This document shows positions 46,001 to 60,500 of a stretch of DNA of 64,000 nt, one piece after another; the first letter of the stretch is position 1, and each line of letters opens with the position of its first letter. Where the stretch lies: positions 1,585,539-1,649,538 of the forward strand of contig VZSE01015292.1 in assembly GCA_013398275.1 (NCBI GenBank), read 5' to 3'. The position numbers and the translations under genes were made by a program. Under the pieces are notes generated by a model. It worked only from the letters and a program-made list of their open reading frames with translations. It did not search any database and had not been told where the DNA came from. This stretch comes from Promerops cafer (lineage: Eukaryota; Chordata; Aves; Passeriformes; Nectariniidae).

Positions 46001-49000
46001 TTTATCCCTGTAATTTTGTGCTTAGAGCAATCAGGAATTTCAATTTTCATCCATATAATTTATAAAATGCAGGTATTGTGCATGACAGGAATAATTTCCT
46101 TAACTCATGTGGTGAGACATTCACACTTGAGAACCCCAGTGTGTCACCAGACAGTGTCACCAGTGATGGAGCTGCAGTCGTACAGGTGACAACACGATGG
46201 GCTCCCACATGTAAAGGCTGATGCCTATTTAAAACCTGTGCTTTTAGAAATAAAAGGTAATCCTATAATTATTAATTTAGAAGCTTATTTTTCTCCAATC
46301 TTGCTCTTTTTTTTCCTATTTTTTAGGCTGTGTCCTTTTCCTTCTAAAATTTTTAACTGAATCTTTTCTGCTTACATTTTTTTCACTTGAAATGTTGGGT
46401 GGGTGATTTCTAAAGGTAACTAAATGTTAACATTATCTCTGCTTCAAGTGAAAATGCAACTAATACAAAAATATGCAGATTTCTAATTTCTTTTTTAATA
46501 TTAAAGCCCCAGCATTTCCCCAAAATTGTATTGGATCCAACTCCCATTTTTGTTTTGGAAATGCTTTCAGTGAAAAGATTCTAACCAGCCTGATTTATTT
46601 TTAAAGCAGCAATGATGGTTGCAGTAGGGTGTAATTATCTTTAGTTCCAAGATCTTTGATCACAGTGTGTTCACATCTAAATCTGTGTTGGGATCTAGAT
46701 CTCTCTTTTTTATGCCTCAGGCTATAATTTGTGGGGCTTCTTTGGCAAAAGAATTTCTTTTATGAGATACACACCAGAGGAGCATCACGTTTGCCCTGGC
46801 TGTGTGGGACTATACAAACTTACAAAAAATGGATTGTGATGCCCTTTAGTGGGAAGGGAGATAGGAGAAGGGAGAAGTCTCATATTCCAGCCCTGGGGTT
46901 TTGAAGCAGCATCAGGTGAACATCAGATATTTGAGGTTAATGACTGCCTTGTGGAAATCGGTGTGCTGTGGGATTTGGTTCTTGCATAAAAGAATAATAT
47001 AGACATAAAACTGGGAATTAAGAGATAGGAGTGGTCTGAGAGCAGTGCTCAGGGCTGACCAGGTGGGATGGATGCCTCATGTATTTGTTTAACCACACTG
47101 CAAAGCAACTGAGGGTCTACAAGATCTGACTGAAAAATATGCAGGAATAATTGCAGAAATGGTCCAGTTGTTCAGCCTCTCTTTTGCAAGAAATTTCTGT
47201 GTCTGTAGGAGTATTCTCTCCTGTTTAGCTTTAATCTGAGTCCCTAAAATAGACAGCTCATCTTGCCAGACTCCCACGGAGGGAGGCTGGGGCTCCTCCG
47301 CAGGCTGAGTCAGGGGGACAGAGCAGTCCCTTCCTGTTGGATCCGCAGCACCCACAGCGTGTTATGAACAACCCCCATCCCTTCTGTACAGCCCCTCAAA
47401 AATGGAAATAAACCTTATCTCATTTCGACTGGCAAACCCATAAGATTCCCAGTGAAAACTGTTTATTTGAGTGCAAATGGGACTGGGATTGCTGGTCTCA
47501 ATAAGAACCCCAGATTTCTCTGAACCATCAGGTACATCTGTACTGCCACACATCAGCTACAGAGTGCAACATGAAAACCTTTATTTATGTGTTCCCAAAT
47601 TTGATTATAGGACTTCCATATTAAAACATACTTTTCCAAATAAATAATTTAAGCCTGGCTAATATGTCTTTTTCTGATCACCATTATTGTGATAAGAATG
47701 ATGAAAACAACTGTGTTCCTGAATTGCTAAATTTTGGGAAAATAAGGAAGCAAGTTTTAGCTGTACTTGTATTTTCATGTTAAGTCTGTATAATCAAGAT
47801 TGCACAGCCTCAAAGCTTACCATCCTCTACCAGGCAAAATGATTTAATTTCTGCTGAAATCTTAAATCATTGTCTGTTTATAGAAAAATGCCAGATGACA
47901 GGAGCAGCGAGAGGTAAATGGGAGGATGCTGGATGCTATCAGTTTTGACTGAGAAGGCACAGTAAATCTATTTCTAGCAAGAAGAGAACTGTGCTGCTGG
48001 TGAAATGCTATTATCCTGCCTCTTCCAATATGTTTTCACCTGATGGATCAGAGAAGAAAATATTGGTATTAGCACACAACAGATTTCCCCTCTGAGTGAA
48101 AGTGACTTTATATCAGAAACATGTGCTAAAGATGTCTTTTGCATTCCTGCTAATTTCTCAGATCCAGCCTTGGGCATATGCTCCTTATCTAATCTTGACT
48201 GCTGCATTAAACCAATGTCTGCTATTCTACTTTATCCTTTGTGTCATTGCAGACATGGTTTCTATTTTCTTAGCACTTCACCAAGGTAACGTGTAACTGC
48301 TTGGAAAATGTTAACATCTGCGAAGGAAAAAAAGAATCAAAGGAAAGGAATTAATCAAAGCCTTGAGATTTATGGGCTAAATCCTTGGACTTTGGGCCAG
48401 GTAGTAGGTTTGTTTCTCTGCTGAGGCAGCTTATATGCAGATGCCTGAGCTACTTCTGGTGAGGTAAAAGGAGACTGGTAAACCTGATTTGAAACCCTGA
48501 AGGCAGGGATTTCTACCAAGGGTACAGTGGATGGGTCACTTGGTGGGAAGGCAGCAACCTTGTGTCACAGAAAGAAGTGAGAAAACCTCTGGGACATTCA
48601 AGAGCTAAAATCAAAATTGCCTTTTGATGGCATCCATGGTTTAGTCATCAAATCTTTGGTATTTTTAGATGGGATGAGTTGCTGTGCCATGTACAGAAAT
48701 GTAGTTGGGCACTGCTGCATTACTGCAAGACACTTCACAGTTACTCTGCCATTGACCATTACTGTTATTATAATTATGATTGTTGTTGTTATTATCTACT
48801 TTGGAAGAATAACAAGAAATTAAGATTTGGAATGGAAAAGTCAAAGTTCCTGGAAATGTTTCACTATTCACAGATTACCTGAATAGCTGTGGTTTCACAA
48901 GTACCACTGGTGCTTTGACAGTCGTGCTGCTAAATCTGCTGGAGACATACATTCAGGCTGGATCCCCATTACTGGGAATGATAGTGGGTGTCTGGAATGG

Positions 49001-49950
49001 AAATTGTATGTTCTTTTAAAGTTTCAGTTGTCACTATACATTACTTGCAGCATTAATATTGCAAATTGCAGTCCGATGTAGAAACATAAAGGGATTTACT
49101 ACTACAGAGCTGGATGTGTTATGTGATGTAGTGCTGTGATATTAGACAATGTGACATTTCATGAATAAAACAAAAGATCTTACAGCACTCCTTATTAAGG
49201 AGAAAAAGTGCTTGAAGACGGTCACATTTACAGGGCAACCCTCTGAGGACTATTTCAAATGCTAGAAATTTAATGATGGCTCTTAAAAATCTAATTACAT
49301 ACTGATAGAAATTAATAAAATCCACAGGAGCAAAGATAAGAATTCATGAAATAAGATCAGTGTAGCTATAATGCTGAACAACAGGATTTATGTTAATATC
49401 TAAAAATCATAATAAAACACCATCTAAAGGCACAGAAAACCTGGTGAATGGAAGTTGAAAGAAAAATGTTGCCACAAACTAATAAAGATACTTCTCTTCC
49501 TAAGATTAAGCACATTTTATCAGCCCAAACACTTGCTCAGCACAGTGCAGAGAGGGGAGGGAGCAGTAAATAGCTGCTCTTGATTTTTCAGGGTGACCAT
49601 TTGACCCATAGTGGGACTGAGCACTCTCAGGGGTGGTGGCCAGAGGTGAAGCATGGCCAGCAGAGCCTCTCTTGGCCACCCTTCTCCTTCCAAGTGCCCC
49701 AGCCAAGCAGCCTGGGTGGTGTTTGGGAATAGTGATGTGTAAACCTTTGAGATAACACCCTCTTCCTTGTGCTGCTGGAGGGCAGGACCTGGCCAGAGTG
49801 GCCACCACGATCCATCCTACAGATCTAGACAGAGGTGGTGTCTGTGGCCACCTCAAAATTTAACTGTCTGGTCTGGGCTATCCCCTAAATCCCAGAATGG
49901 TGCTGATGATGTGGCCCCAGCACGCAGCAGAGTGGGCCCAGGGAAGCTGT

Positions 49951-49992
49951 GGAGCTGGGATGGAGCTGGGATGGAGCTGGGATGGAGCTGTG
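49951..49992. repeat. 11-bp tandem repeat, about 3.8 copies
   Basis: GGAGCTGGGAT repeats at 49951, 49962, 49973 and, partly, 49984. The unit is not a multiple of three. Confidence 0.9.
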
Positions 49993-50740
49993 GCCCCAAA
50001 TTCACTGCAGCTCCTCCCAGAGCTGACTCAGGGTGTGAGCCAGCAATGCACTAGGGTAAAAAGGAAAAGCTACCATCACACTGACATGTGGACATGGAGA
50101 AAATGCAAGATGTACTGGTAAAAATGCATCAGAATGCATGTGCACAGGGGGGATGAATTAAAATTACAAAAAAAAGAAAAGTTGTTCTGGAATCTTCACA
50201 TTTCAATTCTTCATGCTGCAATAAAATGTTTCTTAGAAAATGCTTGTGCTTGCTTTCGGATGCAGGTGAGCAGCAGAGCTGGCTTGGAGCCCAGCCTGGA
50301 GTTTGTTTTTCTGTAGATGCAACCACTGTCCTCGTTTGCCACTTCCCATGCAGCTCTGGGCATTATCCTCCTCATTATTTTATTACCAGAGAACTGCAGT
50401 TCTCCATGGAGGGAATATTCTCATGGCTGAGCTCAGACTCAAGAGGATTTTGGCCTTTGAAACTTGCAGTAGTGTTGACATAGAATAATTTTCCGCTTAT
50501 CAATCTCTGGACTTCGGGATTCTGCAATGTGGAAAACATTAAACAAGGCAGCCCACCTGTGCTTTCTTTTATTTACTTTTTGTTTAGGAAAGTATTTACC
50601 CACATTTCTCTGAAGGCACTTGTTCAGCTGTGGACACAGAAATTGCACATTAAAATTTGTATGAGCTGTCCTGAGGCCCACAAGACTAGGCACACATGGT
50701 TTTGCACAACTAGTAGCTCATGGTTGATATTTGATTGATA

Positions 50741-50759
50741 TAATAATAATAATAATAAT
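50741..50759. repeat. (TAA)n microsatellite
   Basis: Six perfect TAA units. Confidence 0.9.
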
Positions 50760-52777
50760 TCACTAGGAAATTAATTATTAATAAGTAACATCATAAATAT
50801 GACCAGCTTTCAGCATTATCAGCATTGAACCCTATTCATCTTAAAGCTTTCACTCATTTCAGCATTTCTTTACTAATTACTGGAGGACTTTCTACACTCA
50901 GAATATTTGGCATTACCACAGAGATCATGTCCATTGCAGGCTCTAGCCCCAAATCATGAGCTGTGCTGAGGAGGATGCATTCAAGGACACATGTACCAGA
51001 CCAACTCTTATGCACACCAATTGCTCGTGCTCAATTAAAAGCTGACATAATTTCTTTTTCAAAGACAAAACACGTTCTGTTTTCACATCCCTGCTTTTAT
51101 TATCAGCTCATAGTCCAAGATACTTCAGTTCACTGCACTGTGGTGCTTCAAGAGCATTTGTTGGGACCTGCAAATATTCCTCGTGCTTGCACTGCACACC
51201 TAAAACCCCAGGGTAATGAGTGTTTTCCTTCCCAGTGTAAGTGCTGTGAGCACTGGCACTGAGAATATGATTAATGTGGCATATGTTTGCAAAACTGGGA
51301 TTCCTCCAGCCCCCTCTGCTCTTAGGGAGTTGTGGGGATGGAATGTGTGGAGAGTGACTAAAGCAGCAGAACAGAGCTGGAGAAGCCCTCAGGCTTTGGC
51401 ATGAGGAAAGCTCCGTATGGCCCTGGGTTCCACTTTGGAAGCTTGCTACACACTGAAATATAATTAATGGGACATCTACTCAGTCTTGATCTTGAAGTTC
51501 ATTTTAACCGTGTTCAGCATTTAAGAGTCGAGACAATGAACACTTGATGTTGCAGAACGGTGCCAAAAATGTAAGTCTGGAGCATTCCTACTCCTGATTT
51601 GTTTTGACAGACATTTCATTTTGTGAAGCTGCAGTTAGAGCAATAAAAACAAAATTCACCACAGAAAAACAAACACCAGCTCCCCTTCCAGCAAAACTGA
51701 TACATTTTTCAAATCCTGGAAAATTGTGCAGCTAGAGTCCATTGAGTTTCCACAGGAGGTAAAGCTCATTAGCAAACACATGAAAGACAACAAGCAGATT
51801 ATTGTGAAAAAGATATTTGTACTGTTATTTCAGCAAGAAATTTAAAGTTTCTGGTTGCTGGCACTTAGACAGTGTGTGTGACCTTGGCTAGGGAATGCTT
51901 ATTGCTGAAAAACAGACACTCCAAGCACCCTTACAGACAGCAGGAGAGCTGGAGCGATGGAATTCAGTGAAAAGGAGGTAAAGCTGACATTTCTCTTTTT
52001 ATTCCACCAACAGATCATCTGTTCAAGGAGGTGTACGGAAGAGGAAGAGCATCCCTGGAGTGGGAAAAGGGGGGATGGAATGGGGCATGGCCAGGATTGT
52101 GTGCTGCCGAGGGAGGATCTCCGCTTTGCCCCCAATCAAAGGGGATTTGTGCTAAGCCGAAGGATGCCGGGCGCCGTGAGCCTCTGGAGCACAGAGGAGC
52201 TTTCTGTTAGAGCTTCCTGTGCTTTGTTCAACAAAGTACATTAACGGGAGGAAGAGAGCTCTCACTACAACCCTGATTACTATTTCCTTTAATTCCATCA
52301 AAATGACTTCTTCCCCGCACAGCCTCCCCAGCCAGATGCTCTCCTGGACTGCGGAGGGTTTGGGACCTTCATCTGCGCTGCTGGAAATGTTTTGCAGATT
52401 TCAGCAGGACTCCTGGGCTGGGTGTATGAAAGCACAGCTTAAGCAGTGACAAATAGAAAGCACATGCTTAGTAAAGCTGCATTACACAACTCCATCCCAC
52501 TTCAATGTCATCCACCCCTAAAACAACAAACCTGCGGGGACTTGTGCCTCCGTGTGTGTCTTGGAAAAGGGAGGTAGGGCTGAGGTTATGGTGACTTGTG
52601 AGGACAAGCTGGTGGAGAGATTTGGGTCCACACAGGACCACCATTAGCTCGAGGGCCCTGGGGGCTTGATCACCACCTGATTAGCAGACATGAGTAGTTC
52701 TTTCATGTGACAGAACAGCCCTTGGCTTTTCTAAACACACAACCACGCCCTCACCATGAAAACTGAGGCAGAAGCAC

Positions 52778-53035
52778 ACAATCAGAGAGTCAATAACCCT
52801 GGAAAATACCTCTAAGACCACGGAGTCCAACTGCTCACCCAGCAGCATCTGCAGATACCACCACTAAACCATAGTCCCAAGTGTCACATCCAACACTTCC
52901 AGGGATGGTGCCTGCACCACACCCCTGGGCAGCCGGTTTCAATGCCTGGGCACCCTTTTAGTTAAGATATTTTTCCTAATAACTTATCTAAACCTCCCCT
53001 TGCTCAGCCTGGGGCCACTTGCTCTGGTCCAGTCA
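52778..53035 (-). mobile_element. CR1 LINE 3'-end remnant
   Basis: The plus strand reads as the complement of a CR1 3' region: ACCTCTAAGACCACGGAGTC, CCACCACTAAACCATAGTCC, AACACTTCCAGGGATGGTG, CCCTGGGCAGCC, TTTTTCCTAATAACTTATC and AACCTCCCCTTGC. The element is on the minus strand with its 3' end near 52778. Confidence 0.85.
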
Positions 53036-56000
53036 TCCAGGTCTGGCAGCGGGTGCCTGAGTGGTTCCTCATGCTGGAGCTCAGGGTGAAGCTGGTTCAG
53101 ATCTGCCCTCCAGGCTCTGAAACCAGGTTCACCCTTAATCAATATCTGCTTTCACACTGAGCTGTATCATGCTGTTTGGAGAATCTTTCCAGGATCCACT
53201 TCTAGGACAGAGCAGGCAGCAGAAATTAGCCCCAGGGTAGAAGACCCTCCTCTGCTTTTATCCCTGACACCATCCTCTTCACTCTGCTCCTTCCCCCAAG
53301 TTTCTCAGTGGGTGCTGAGCAGTCCTTGAATATTTTCATCCATCTAATTTTGTTTTACTCAGTCTGAGCAGCCTTCACAAGACATAATTGTAATCTTTCC
53401 AATTTGAGCCCCTGTGTGCTCAGCAGCCCCAGCAGAGCACTGATAGCATTTGACTAAATGTTCTCTATGTGAACTCAGAGTCTGTGTCTTATTTAATTTT
53501 GTCTTTTTCAATTACATTTTTCCTGTCCTTCCATTACTGTTTTGAGCCCTGTTTAGCCTGTTTAGTATGTTGAATATACACACATTTCTAAGTGTTTTAT
53601 TTATTTCAGCTGCATATCTCACACATTCTTTCAAAGACAAAAATAACATTTGGTTTTAGGGTTTTGATTTTTTCTGGAACTTTTGTCGCTAGAGAAATGT
53701 TGACGGTTTGGTTCAATTATCACCATATCAGTATTTTCATATATTTGGAATGGGAAGGGAGGAGGACAGAAAAACAGGCGGTGAAGGCACTGAACACTGC
53801 TACATGTAAAGCTAACAGAAGGAAGGTGAAATAACATGGGATATTATCACAATTTTTTTCAAAAATGCTTTCTGAAGTTATCTGTATATTTTAAGTTTCC
53901 CACAGTGATACACTTCAAGTTTTTAAAACAACACAAACATTTGCCTTGGCTAACAGCCTAGTGTAAAGAATAAAAATTATCAACACAACTAAATGGCTTA
54001 AAAAGACAAGGTATTGTCCCTGAGGAGAAGCAGAGAATGTAAAAGTAATCTGTACAGGCACAATGCTATTCTCATGTGGCCAGCAAAAACAAATGGGCTG
54101 AGTCAGTTGTCTCTTTTAAATGAAGATATTTTGTTCTTTACCTGTCCATCATCTCTCTAGGATGCACATGTATCATCTGACTGGACTACTTTAAGTACAA
54201 TTAATATTTGTTCTGTGTCTCATACGTGCTTTTTTGGTAATGACAGGACATTTATTTATTGCTCTTCATCAAGAATTAATAAAGAAGCCAGAGGGGCTAT
54301 AGATCTCATGATTCCCTGGCAGAGAGTTGTGAGCAGGTTGTCTGAACTCTACAACCCCGAAAAGGTCATCTTTTTTTCATGTTTTGGGCCTTACTGCATT
54401 CACAAAGGTCATTGAAGTCCATTTTTTCCATCTTTGTTGTTTGTTCTTTGGTCTTTTTTTTTTTGGTGAAAACAGAAATTAAGTTCAAACCTCTGCTGCA
54501 CTGAATTCTTTGGCAGCCTTTTAAAGCTGCCCGGAAACCACTGTGAAAACTTCTATAATCAGATAGTGACTGATATACAGTGAGTGCCAATAGAAGTGTC
54601 TGAAAATAAAATGCAGGGTGCTACAAAACAGCTTTACTAGATAGTAAATAACATTTCAAATATGCAAGGAAATCACATTCCAGCCCTGCTTTGTCTCTGC
54701 TGCCTTCTTTCCCTCCAGGATCTGTTCTCGCTGTGGGGAGTCCTCTCCATGTGAGATGGAATTTAGGCTCCCTGCACGGCTTTCACAGGAGATGGGAAGA
54801 GAGAGACCCTCCAAAGCCTGACTCAGATTTCCCATCACCTCATTGGGGGCTGTCACTGAGCCCTGAAAAGCCCCCAAAGAGCAGCAGTGTCCTGAGTGGG
54901 AAGGGGAGCGTCCAGTCCCTCATGCCATGCTGTGGCCTGCTGTTGTCCCCTGTGCACTCACAGAAAATGGGACAGAGCCTGGCCTTGGCTCCAGCGTGCT
55001 GGGAGAACCTGGTGCCCAGTCCACGTGATCCTGCTGTACCTCCTCAGCTCTTGGCTTGATAAATACCGAGTGATCTGAGAGAGCTTAGTCCTAATGAAAG
55101 ATGAGTGTGTGGACTTACTGTCAAAGGTCTTGAGAGAGGCTGCCAAAAGGGAAAAAACCCAAACCAATATACGCAATACAAAAGCAATGTCTGACCAAAA
55201 TGAAGCTGTGAAAGTGACCCTGCTAATGAAAAGAAATTTTTTGCATGGAGTTATAGATGAGTGAATGACCAGTCAGGGGAAAATATTATTTTCCTGGGAA
55301 AGCTTAACATTTGAATAAGGAAAAAAGCCTGCTGCTTATCTGTGGCAGATTACTGTGCCCTATTGAAAACACTGCCCTGAATTTTTCTCTCCCTCTTTCT
55401 GAAGCTGTTCTTTTTCAGATCAGGCAAAAGGGAAACAAATGTGTAATTGTCTCATACATAATCTCTAATCTCAGTTTCGGCACAAATGTGTAGCAGCCCT
55501 TAACAGAGGAAGAGAAAAATGTGCTTGTTTGGAATGAATGTTTGGTTGTCTGTGAGCACAGACTCTGTGACATACTGTTCACATCTTGGGCAAAGGATCC
55601 TTGTGACTTCTAACTTGTTCACAAAACTGGCTTTAAATGGGTTTTAGCCAGAAATGAGAATGTATGGGGTCATCTTAGAGGCTGGAGCATTAGAAAAAGA
55701 GGAAAAATGCTGTGGGATTTTTTCATGGAGATGCAGGAAGTGACTGTTAAGTGCTGGCGTAGGTATGAGTTCATCAAGGTACATGCATCCATTTCTGTCT
55801 ATACCACATGAAAAAATCGATTTAATGTAATTAGAATACTCTAAGCTTCAAAATGGAAACATGCTGAAGTGCCTTCCTGGGGCATTAAACAGCTGCCCCA
55901 ATGTCATCCGTGTCACCAATGTCAAAGTCAGCCTATTTGATGAATTTTGCCCTCTTAGTGTGAAATCACATGTGGTTTGCAGCAGAATTTTCTGAGTGCC

Positions 56001-57409
56001 TTTGAATGCAAAATCCAGGCTGTAGATGTGTGGATGAAAGGCTCTGTATAAATGTCAGCCTTTATTATTGTTACAAATTTCCGGCTTCTGTTATTAAGAC
56101 ATTTTATATGGATCTTTGCGTGTCTCTCTGTCTGTGAGTTTGGATTAAATGCCTGCCACAAATCTCCCTGGCATCCCATGGAGGGGATTGCTTTAACTTG
56201 GTGCTCTTCTAACCTTTCCTTCTGTTCAGGGAATAAACCTGCTTTAAAAAAATGACCTCATAAAAATGGAGTAAACTCTGAGCTCTTTGTTTTTCTCAGG
56301 TCTAACCTCCAGGAAGACTATAAATTCATTTATTCTATAAAATACAAAGAAGTAAATCTTCAGCATAATGTGTGGGGAATTAGCCACTTAACTCCCATTA
56401 ACATTAATGGGAACTGAATATTTATTTGCCCCACAGCACATAAATCTTTGCCTTGTAACTTCTACAGTTTCTAACTAAAATGTTTCCATTGTTCTAAGGA
56501 TCATGGTTATCCTGCTGGAGTGTTTACTGACTTGTCAGGCTATGGGAGATATATTGGATGTTTCAGTCCTTTTCCTTCAAGTAAGCTGTAAAATGCATTG
56601 GGGCTCTGTAATGTGAACTTTCTGAAACCTCTGTGTGATAAGCTCAGATGATTCAAACCTCCTCTGCTTGGTGCTGGTCCCATGGTTCCTGCTGGGAGCA
56701 GGAATCATTTGACAGGAATAAACTGCTGTGACTGATGGGCTTTTGGTCTGTGCCCAGGGTGAAGGATGGATGGGACTGAGGTTTTGGTGCTCTGCCACGA
56801 GTCTTCACCTCTTCCACAGTCTGTATTTCTTAATTTCTTCCTCCAAGCCTGTGTTCTCTTTGTAAGAGAGTTACACTCTCAGCTCTTTCTTCTCTACTTA
56901 AAGTCAAGATCAGGCAAATCAATCAAGTCCAAATAAGCCTGCTTTGAGGAGATCTCTGGTCTCTCCCCTGGAGGGAGGTGAAGGGGCCACAGCTCAGTGA
57001 GACCTGTTGGAGGTTCCACAGTTGTTATGTGTATTTACCTGGAAGACAGAGTCTCTCTCAGGATGGATGAGTCAGTGGAGCCTCACAAATACATGAATAT
57101 GAAATCTGCCACTCACTGGCTGAAATCCAGGCTGTTTTACTCCATGGCAAAACTTCCCATGACTTCAGCACACCGGGTTTAAGTAGTGCATGAAACTACT
57201 TTTCCCTGAAGCATTCCATAGAAACCTATTGCTCTTCTGTGTGGTTTATTTGAATCACTCTGAGGAAGTTAATAAATCCTCCAAATTTCTGGTTAAAAGT
57301 AAATAAGTAACAATGGAAGCAGAAAAACTCCATCTTACCTCCTATCGATTTATGAAGTATTTTACAAATAAAGCCTTCCTCTGCACCCAAGTGCATTGGG
57401 CAAAAAGCA
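53036..57409. other. Intergenic, no gene seen
   Basis: A nested inverted repeat is at 56371-56435. No exon or transposon recognised otherwise. Confidence 0.6.
56371..56435. repeat. Nested inverted repeats
   Basis: The inner palindrome is TCCCATTA (56393-56400), 4-base loop, TAATGGGA (56405-56412). Outside it TGTGGGG (56371-56377) pairs with CCCCACA (56429-56435). The arms are short and could be coincidental. Confidence 0.6.
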
Positions 57410-57565
57410 AGAGGCTTAAACTAAAGCTGGAGAGTTTTAGGCAAAACATCAGAAAAGGCTTCCCAGGGGTGAGGGTTGGGAAGTACAGCTGCAGACTGTG
57501 CAGGCTGCTGTCTCCAGGAACAGGCTAGACAAATTGTGAAGAGGGACCTAGGTGGTCTTGTTGAA
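57410..57565 (+). mobile_element. Old CR1-like LINE remnant
   Basis: Plus-strand segments GAGGCTTAAACTAAAGCTGG, TTTTAGGCAAAACATCAGAA, AAGGCTTCCCAGGGGTGAGG and CCAGGAACAGGCTAGACAAA follow the order of a CR1 3' region in sense orientation. It is heavily diverged, so the family within CR1 is unclear. Confidence 0.6.
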
Positions 57566-60500
57566 GAGGAAAAGAAGGTTTATTACTTTATACACTCCCT
57601 TTCAGCTCTGTCACTCTGCTGGAGCAAGAGGAGATGCATTGATTTTTAAGGTTGTTGGATTGAGTCTGTTTAATTCTGTTAGACTTTTCAATGAACCCAT
57701 AATACCATCTTCTGATCTCACTTGCCCCTGTTCTGTGTTCCTGTGATCTTGGGAGTCACAGGTGGTGGAGAACCTGCCTTCCTTCCCTGTTCTCCACCTT
57801 TCCCAGGGAGCAGAGCACACGTGAGCCCTGAGCACTCCAGCAGTGCAGAACTCTCCTCTCATGGCAGAGAGACACTCAGACAGCCCTCAGCTGAGCTCAG
57901 TGTGCAGAAAGCCTTTTTTAGCAGTGCCTGAACCTCTGGCTTTATTATCCAGACCAGCTCTCTCGCTGCACCTGTCAGGTTCCTCCCGAGACTGAAATGA
58001 GAGCAGTCTCCACGTGTGTTTTCACAGCTCCAAAGCAGAGACAGGGATTTGTGAGGAAACCATTAAGCAATGCTACACCATTTGTTGTGGATCCATTTTC
58101 TTTCCTGAAACCAAAGTATTTGTTTTCAAGGTTTAGGGAACAGGATTCTGGTGTGACTTAGGCCAATAAAAACGTACAGGACCTCTTTAGGCAATGAGTA
58201 CAAACTCTTTTGATTCACACACTTTGCTGCACTCAAGGCACAGGGAAGAGAACCACGTCTGGCTCTGGAGCTCTCAAGCCACAGAGACTGGCTGCAGGAG
58301 TAGGCTCAGGGATGGGACATCTATGAAATATTAAAACATCAAGTTGTTGCTATTATTAGGTTTTCAAAGCACCATAATCAAAACAATGGGCAGACAGGAA
58401 ACCTCACCTGCAACATGCTACTGGCATGTTGAGCACATCCCTGGAGCCAGCTTTGATTTCAGGTTTAGTTCCTGTGAAAAGTATTTAATCAGGAAATCTT
58501 TACTCAAGCTTTATTTAGTGTTCTGTTTTCTCAAATGTGGCACTGTTCATCAAAATCTTTGAAAATATCAAATAAATTTTAGCTGTGAACACTTAAGATT
58601 AACATAAGACTCATGTACCTCACACTTAGCATATTCCTTCCTGAATGAGCCATTAGCAGACTCTGCACTGGGTATCAGTTACTGAATGTAAATATCTGAA
58701 ACAAAAGCTGCTTAACAACGTTCAGAATCTCCTCTCAAGAAAGAAGGATAGGAAATGATCAAAGAGAGTGTAAAACTAGAGAGGAAATTGCAATTACACA
58801 ATCTGCAGTTAAGTGTTTCCTATGGAAAAGAATGTGGTGCCTTTAATCATGAAAGATGAAATTCCCATTAACTGTTCTCTGTCACCCCCATTACAGTGCT
58901 CAAAGGTCCCATCCAGCACAGCCATCACAGGAGACACTTCCAGCTGCATTGATCAGGATCCATTGGCACCATCCATGTCCTTGAAGAAAGGATTCTCCAG
59001 CTGGACTGAAACACCAGAGCATCTCCCTGGAGCAGCCAGGCTCAATGGACCCCTGACTTATACGAGCTGGTTCTGTCCTGGCTGAGGGTGGCATGGCCAC
59101 AGCAGCTCTGTGGCACTGTAGGGGCACAGATCCAGTGTTGGGCAATGCCATGGACCAGTCAGGATGATTTATGCTCACAAATGTTTGGAGAAACAAATGC
59201 ATGTATCAGATAAAACCATATTTATCTCTTTCTCCCCCCTCTTTTTATTCTAAAGTGCTGGAGGGGTTTCCAGCGATAGATAAAATCATTTTCACAAAAG
59301 TGAAATGCAAAATTTGTTCCAGAGCTTGTTAGGTCCTGAAGTCTGTAGGTGGGGTTGGGAAAATGGCATTCCCAGCTCTTCGCCAACAACAAAGCTATTA
59401 GAGCCTTGATAAATGTTATCCAGTGCTGCTGTTTGTGCCATATTCCCAACAGCAAATGCAAGCATCTTCAGGATCCAACAGGCTCCCAAGGATTAGCCCA
59501 ATAATTCAACTAAAAATAAATATAATTAACCCATAAAAAGAAAAATGTCTGTAAGATTATCATCCTTGCAGCTGGTTGGAATGTGCTTGGGAAATATTTT
59601 TGTAGCTAGTTGCAAATCAAATATGTTTTACATGGAGACAGTGTTGCCAAAATAACACAAAATAGATTTATTAAATAAAAGATGTAAATGGAAAAAAGAT
59701 AAAATAAAAAAAAATGGAAAAAACATTTTCACATGTTTAGACAAGTTGCTCATAAATATTCTTTCCTTCTCCTAGAATCAACGAGTTGAGGCCTAAGGTT
59801 GTGTTTTGTAACCTGTCAGACTGCAACCTGCAAGAGTGGATAGCAAACCTCAGACGAGTGATCCAAGGGATTTACTCATTTTTAATGGCTAATCCTTCAT
59901 TCTTATGATGTTTTAATCATTCATGACTTTATCATAATCCATCCCCTCCTAAAATTTCCATTGCTGGGAACTTTTTCAGATTAACTATCAGATATTTTGA
60001 ATAAACTGTCTAAATCATGTTGTCTTGTCTCTGTTACATGTCTGGCTAAGTGAGGTTTTCCAATCAGGACAGTAATGAGCATCACACAGAGAATATTGTA
60101 TCACCTCCCCCATTTTCTTAAAAAACTGATCTTGGAGAATCAGTAATGGGTTTATAGCATTTCTGAAAAGTGAAAAAGTTTTCATGAATAGATCATCTAA
60201 CATTGTCTGAAAATTCATAAATTAATGATTTCATGTAACACCCACAAATAACTTCAAAAGAAAATGAGTCAGTGCTCAAATTCTGAAGGATAGAGCCTTG
60301 TGGCAGAGCCTCTAATCTTCTTAAAGATTCCTTTCTCAGACTGCCAGGAGATGCTGTCTGGACACACTCTCACTGATGTGCCCAACAGATCAGTTCCTGT
60401 CTCTTCAGAACTAATTAATTCTCTTGACTTTCAGCAAATGGAATGGTGGCACTGAGCACCTCTTAGGAGCTATCAAACTCCTCACAGGTCTGGGCTCATT

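Larger units (their letters stand above)
43096..52777. other. Intergenic, about 9.7 kb without a recognised gene
   Basis: Apart from simple repeats at 48763-48798, 49951-49992 and 50741-50759 I see only unrecognised short open frames. AT-rich stretches at 45840-46720 carry no identifiable motif. Confidence 0.6.
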
